Of a stretch of 8,961 bases of DNA, positions 7,007-8,961 are shown in pieces. Positions within the stretch are counted from its first letter, which is position 1; each line of letters opens with the position of its first letter. This stretch comes from a bacterium UBP6_UBA1177 (GTDB lineage Bacteria; UBP6; UBA1177). The notes beneath the pieces were generated by a model. It was not told where the DNA came from, did not search any database, and saw only the letters and a program-made list of their open reading frames with translations. The DNA lies in contig DBYV01000011.1 in NCBI GenBank assembly GCA_002310995.1, forward strand, positions 1 to 8,961. Direction: 5' to 3'. The position numbers and the translations under genes are program-made.

Positions 7007-7034
7007 TTGACATTTCTTCGCGAATGATTATACT
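7007..7034 (+). promoter_or_regulatory. Sigma70-like promoter of the toxI RNA
   Basis: A perfect -35 box TTGACA (7007-7012) is followed after 16 bases by TATACT (7029-7034), a five-of-six -10 box. The start would fall near 7040-7044, almost exactly at the first toxI repeat. A strong promoter is expected here, because the RNA antitoxin must be made in excess of the toxin. Only read-through of the terminator at 7142-7176 would reach the toxin gene. Confidence 0.8.
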
Positions 7035-7043
7035 GCATCCATT

Positions 7044-7142
7044 GGTGAGTCCTACCATTAAGTGGAGTCTTTAAAAGCAGTGAACCCTACTGTGAGTGGG
7101 AACTTTAAAAGCGGTGAGTCCTACCGGAAGTGGAATTTTTGA
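7044..7142 (+). ncRNA. toxI: ToxI-type RNA antitoxin (type III toxin-antitoxin), tandem repeats
   Basis: There are 2.8 tandem repeats: 7044-7078 (35 nt), 7079-7112 (34 nt) and a partial third from 7113 to about 7142. Each reads roughly GGTGA-n-CCTACC-n-AGTGG-n-TTTAAAAGC and resembles the published 36-nt ToxI unit of Pectobacterium (GGTGA, CTACC and AAGTG in the same order). The repeats vary but keep pairing. Stem 1 is GGT:ACC in repeats 1 and 3 and AGT:ACT in repeat 2. Stem 2 is TCC:GGA in repeats 1 and 3 and CCC:GGG in repeat 2. These are the two stems of an H-type pseudoknot, as in known ToxI. The RNA would be cut by ToxN into single units that bind and block the toxin. The copy number is close to that of the phage-defence system AbiQ (about 2.8). 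Confidence 0.9.
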
Positions 7143-7176
7143 GCCGTATCGGTTTTGACTGATACGGCTTTTTTTT
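7142..7176 (+). terminator. Intrinsic terminator between toxI and toxN
   Basis: AGCCGTATC (7142-7150) pairs perfectly with GATACGGCT (7161-7169) around a ten-base loop and runs into eight Ts (7169-7176). In type III systems a terminator at this place sets the ratio of antitoxin RNA to toxin mRNA: most transcripts stop here and a few read into the toxin gene. Confidence 0.93.
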
Positions 7177-7186
7177 ATGAGGAAAA

Positions 7187-7717
7187 ATGAAGCAGGAAAG
7201 ATTGAATCTCTATTCTTTGAACATGAAATATGTCCGCTATCTGCATAATGCCGACGACAAAGTGCAGTCGGTTTCACCGCAGATTCATAAGAACAACCGC
7301 CCGTTTGTCGGAATCATCGTTGTTTGTGAAGAACACAAATATTGCGTGCCGTTGGATTCAGCGAAAGAAAAGCATAAAACGCAGAAAAACGATGTCGATT
7401 TCACTCGAATTTTTGATGGTGAAAGATTGATAAGCGTCCTGAATTTCAACAACATGATTCCTGTAGAAGAGAGATTCGTCACCAAAATAGATCTGAAACC
7501 GTCTGACAAAGACACACAGGCACAGGCAAACTATAAGAAATTGTGTATAAAAGAAATTGAGTGGTGTCGCAAAAATCAAGATTCAATAGTGAAAAAAGCC
7601 AATAAATTATATCGGTTAGTGCAAACGCCAAATTGCAGCACGATGCTGAAAAAAAGGTGCAACGATTTTAAGAAACTCGAAAAAGTTTTGGAAAAATTGC
7701 TGGAAAAACAACTCTAA
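7187..7717 (+). CDS. toxN: ToxN/AbiQ-family endoribonuclease toxin (type III TA)
   Basis: This 176-residue protein matches the ToxN/AbiQ toxins in length and conserved blocks: YVRYLH near residue 15, RPFVGIIV 38-45, YCVPLDSAKEKHK 52-64 and LNFNNMIPV 85-93, followed by a long charged helical C-terminal half. The DSAK segment (D57, S58, K60) lies where the catalytic Thr/Ser-Lys residues of ToxN are found. The fold is MazF-like, and the enzyme cuts RNA, including its own repeat RNA, in the cytoplasm. The gene follows the toxI repeats and terminator, starting ten bases after the T tract, with GAGG (7179-7182) four bases before the ATG. Related systems make phage-infected cells stop growing or stabilise plasmids. 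The region is AT-richer, with many Lys and Asn codons ending in A or T, than the neighbouring operons, which suggests transfer. Confidence 0.92.
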   Translation: MKQERLNLYSLNMKYVRYLHNADDKVQSVSPQIHKNNRPFVGIIVVCEEHKYCVPLDSAKEKHKTQKNDVDFTRIFDGERLISVLNFNNMIPVEERFVTKIDLKPSDKDTQAQANYKKLCIKEIEWCRKNQDSIVKKANKLYRLVQTPNCSTMLKKRCNDFKKLEKVLEKLLEKQL

Positions 7718-7731
7718 AAACCAGCATTTTT
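7692..7731 (+). terminator. Possible terminator of toxN
   Basis: TGCTGG (7698-7703) pairs with CCAGCA (7721-7726) and is followed by five Ts (7727-7731), while five As (7692-7696) before the stem can extend the pairing past a bulged T. The 17-base loop contains the toxN stop codon. The long loop makes it weaker than the other terminators in this window. Confidence 0.45.
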
Positions 7732-7804
7732 CCTCGCTCATTACACACTTTTTCTTGTATCGATATCAGAAATTGTGGCCTCAAAAATCAAGTGAAAACC
7801 CACC

Positions 7805-7858
7805 CGAATGCATTTCTGAATCTGGTCTTAAAACCACACACGCCCCAGTCTGCATTCG
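7805..7858. repeat. Long-range inverted repeat downstream of toxN
   Basis: CGAATGCA (7805-7812) and TGCATTCG (7851-7858) are exact reverse complements, and CTGG (7822-7825) with CCAG (7845-7848) could continue the stem past an internal loop. An 11-base direct repeat, CACACACGCCC, occurs inside it at 7835-7845 and again at 7898-7908. The stretch 7732-7864 holds no gene. These elements appear to begin the repeat cluster that runs on to 8233. Confidence 0.4.
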
Positions 7859-7864
7859 CAGCCA

Positions 7865-7885
7865 GCCCCTCTAACTTAGAGGGGC
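7865..7885. repeat. Perfect 21-nt hairpin
   Basis: GCCCCTCTAA (7865-7874) and TTAGAGGGGC (7876-7885) pair perfectly around a single C. It resembles, but is not identical to, the CCTCTCCT and CCTCCCCT hairpins further on, so all may belong to one family of dispersed palindromes. It lacks a T tract and is unlikely to be a simple terminator. Confidence 0.6.
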
Positions 7886-7928
7886 AATCAAAGAGAGCAC
7901 ACACGCCCGTCAAGGCTCCCCTGAAACA

Positions 7929-8003
7929 GCCTCTCCTGAAGTAGGAGAGGTGTCACGCAGTGACGGAGAGGTCACAGATGTTTCGGCTTAGTCTCAACAT
8001 GAC
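7929..8003. repeat. Palindromic intergenic repeat, copy A (75 nt)
   Basis: An eight-base stem, CCTCTCCT and AGGAGAGG (7930-7950, loop GAAGT), is followed by GTCAC-GCA-GTGAC (7952-7964), then GGAGAGGTCACAGATGTTTC and, with gaps, CTCAACATGAC. Copy B at 8083-8155 matches it over nearly the whole length. The double-hairpin form is like REP/MITE-type dispersed repeats. I see no transposase in the window. Confidence 0.75.
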
Positions 8004-8056
8004 TGAACGCTGCCTATGTAAGATAACTCCCCAAAATAATTCCCATTTCCGTTCAA

Positions 8057-8071
8057 GGTCAGAGATGTTTC
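8057..8071. repeat. Partial repeat fragment between copies A and B
   Basis: GGTCAGAGATGTTTC repeats, with one changed base each, a segment found in copy A (7970-7984) and in copy B (8124-8138). It lacks the hairpins and may be the tail of a third, decayed copy. Confidence 0.5.
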
Positions 8072-8082
8072 TACCGCTTCTT

Positions 8083-8155
8083 GCCTCCCCTGAGGCAGGG
8101 GAGGTGTCACGCAGTGACGGAGAGGTCATAGATGTTTCGCATTGCTCAACATGAC
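8083..8155. repeat. Palindromic intergenic repeat, copy B (73 nt)
   Basis: Second copy of the repeat at 7929-8003. Its first hairpin is CCTCCCCT and AGGGGAGG (8084-8104, loop GAGGC), so the T-to-C and A-to-G changes against copy A are compensatory and keep the stem perfect. The segment from 8103 to 8127, including GTCAC-GCA-GTGAC, is identical to copy A. The two copies start 154 bases apart in the same orientation. Confidence 0.75.
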
Positions 8156-8160
8156 GGAAG

Positions 8161-8233
8161 CCCTCTCAGTCGCTTCGCGCCAGTTCCCCCAAAGTGGGAG
8201 CCAAGGAGTGAGAGGCGAGAAGTGGGAGCCAAG
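8161..8233. repeat. Third repeat unit with direct and inverted parts
   Basis: CCTCTCA (8162-8168) pairs with TGAGAGG (8209-8215). AAGTGGGAGCCAAG occurs twice as a direct repeat at 8192-8205 and 8220-8233. The unit follows copy B directly and ends about 30 bases from the stop codon of the convergent partial gene. It may be a different member of the same dispersed family. No open reading frame here looks coding. Confidence 0.5.
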
Positions 8234-8265
8234 AAAGCGGCGAGTTGCCCGCGTCCGAAAAATCC

Positions 8266-8961
8266 TTATTTCTTTTCTTCTTCCCAGAGGAAATCGAACG
8301 CTCCGCTGAGTGCGAGAGCGATTGCGTGGGTGTTCAGTGTCGCCTCCTCCTTGGCAGCGTTCTTGTCATAACCGTATGAAGTCAAGTGGTTGAAGTCGTA
8401 GTCAAGTTCGATTCCTGCGTAGTCGCAGAAGTTGTAGATTATTGCGATGTTTATAGCGAGATTCGAATTGTCCTTGCTGACGATGTTTTCTTCATAGAAT
8501 GGAGCCTTAAAGTATGAAACTCTCGCCATCATGTCGACATCCCAGAGTGTCGCGTAAGGCATTGCGAAGAGTCCCCATGAAGTCAATGCGGAACCGGCGT
8601 CGTTGACACCGTCGGAAATGAGTTTGCCTTTTTCGAAATCGGGGTTGTAGAGCGCGCGGTGAGCAAGACCGAACTCAGCTTTGAAGCCGACCGAAATATC
8701 GTCGTTTACGTTGTAGCCGAGATCTGCGCCGATCGCCATGAGGACGTTGTTTTTGTCCTGATCAAGACTTTCGCCGTTTTTGTAGGACTCTATTTCGCCT
8801 TCTTCCGAAAGGTTGTAAACGTCGAGATCGTAGTTTCTGTAAGCCTTGCCGAAAACAAGAGAAGCCGCCGCGGTCGCGAAGAAATCACCTGTTTTGTTGA
8901 AGCGGACATCTACACCGAATGCCGGAGCGCGGAAGAGGTTTTCCTCGCCGTCAAGAACGGT
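8266..8961 (-). CDS. Putative outer-membrane beta-barrel protein, C-terminal part
   Basis: The frame is open from the right edge of the window to a TAA at 8266-8268, giving 231 C-terminal residues; the start and any signal peptide lie outside. I do not recognise a named family. The sequence alternates polar and hydrophobic residues in short strands rich in aromatics and glycine (for example IGADLGYNVNDDISVGFKAE, YNFCDYAGIELDYDF and HAIALALSGAFDFLW), with polar Asp/Asn-rich turns. This is the pattern of transmembrane beta-barrels, and the last strand lies close to the C-terminus, followed by EEEKK. A porin-like or surface protein is inferred. A start at the internal ATG at 8737-8739 is unlikely because good strand-like coding sequence continues upstream of it (for example FGVDVRFNKTGDFFATAAAS). 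It faces the toxN gene, with the repeat cluster between them. Confidence 0.75.
   Translation of the reverse strand, partial: TVLDGEENLFRAPAFGVDVRFNKTGDFFATAAASLVFGKAYRNYDLDVYNLSEEGEIESYKNGESLDQDKNNVLMAIGADLGYNVNDDISVGFKAEFGLAHRALYNPDFEKGKLISDGVNDAGSALTSWGLFAMPYATLWDVDMMARVSYFKAPFYEENIVSKDNSNLAINIAIIYNFCDYAGIELDYDFNHLTSYGYDKNAAKEEATLNTHAIALALSGAFDFLWEEEKK

Noticed and set aside
6834..7058. Minus-strand 74-codon open frame between arsR and toxI
   Set aside because: It overlaps both promoters and lies in AT-rich intergenic DNA; no recognisable protein features.
7044..7142. Tandem repeats considered as a CRISPR array
   Set aside because: The units are directly adjacent with no unique spacers, vary internally, and are followed by a terminator and a ToxN gene, which fits a type III antitoxin RNA.
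7960..8154. Small + strand open frame of 64 codons
   Set aside because: It runs through repeat copies A and B and ends within the repeat cluster; no ribosome binding site or protein-like pattern.
8132..8371. Small + strand open frame of 79 codons
   Set aside because: It starts in a repeat and ends antisense to the beta-barrel gene; composition is driven by the repeat.
8266..8739. Beta-barrel gene taken as complete from the ATG at 8739
   Set aside because: The frame stays open with strand-like coding sequence to the window edge, and no ribosome binding site is seen before this ATG.

Overview
The window comes from a bacterium that looks anaerobic and probably has an outer membrane. The anaerobic signs are a ferredoxin-dependent 2-oxoacid oxidoreductase and a ferrous-iron Feo importer. 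The outer membrane is inferred from a beta-strand-rich partial protein at the right edge. Base composition is mixed, near half G+C by eye in the metabolic genes and clearly AT-richer at 6840-7720. I cannot fix the lineage. The oxidoreductase proteins would suit a Synergistota-like amino-acid fermenter, but this is a weak inference.

Layout. 1-1776, + strand: the end of a 2-oxoacid:ferredoxin oxidoreductase operon (alpha subunit C-terminus, complete beta, complete gamma), closed by a strong hairpin terminator. 1795-4413, - strand: a FeoA-FeoB fusion followed by a 54-residue FeoB-associated Cys-rich membrane protein, behind a candidate promoter with a 13-bp palindrome. 4441-6851, - strand: an ArsR/SmtB metal sensor and a Zn/Cd-type P1B ATPase with a His/Cys-rich N-terminal tail, behind a promoter that overlaps a 26-bp inverted-repeat operator. 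The sensor keeps both known metal-site types of its family.

7007-7731, + strand: a complete type III toxin-antitoxin locus of the ToxIN/AbiQ kind. It has a sigma70-like promoter, an RNA antitoxin of about 2.8 tandem 34-35 nt repeats, an intrinsic terminator, and a ToxN-like endoribonuclease gene. The repeats differ from each other in ways that keep both stems of the expected pseudoknot paired. This is the most interesting element of the window.

7732-8265: no gene. The stretch holds a cluster of palindromic, partly duplicated repeats, including two 73-75 nt copies whose hairpin arms covary. 8266-8961, - strand: the C-terminal 231 residues of a putative outer-membrane beta-barrel protein whose start lies beyond the window.

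How the genes fit together: the oxidoreductase needs iron-sulfur clusters and reduced ferredoxin, Feo supplies Fe2+, and the adjacent ArsR/P-ATPase pair removes toxic divalent metals. The toxin-antitoxin module lies between the metal-resistance promoter and the repeat cluster and looks like an acquired defence or stability cassette.
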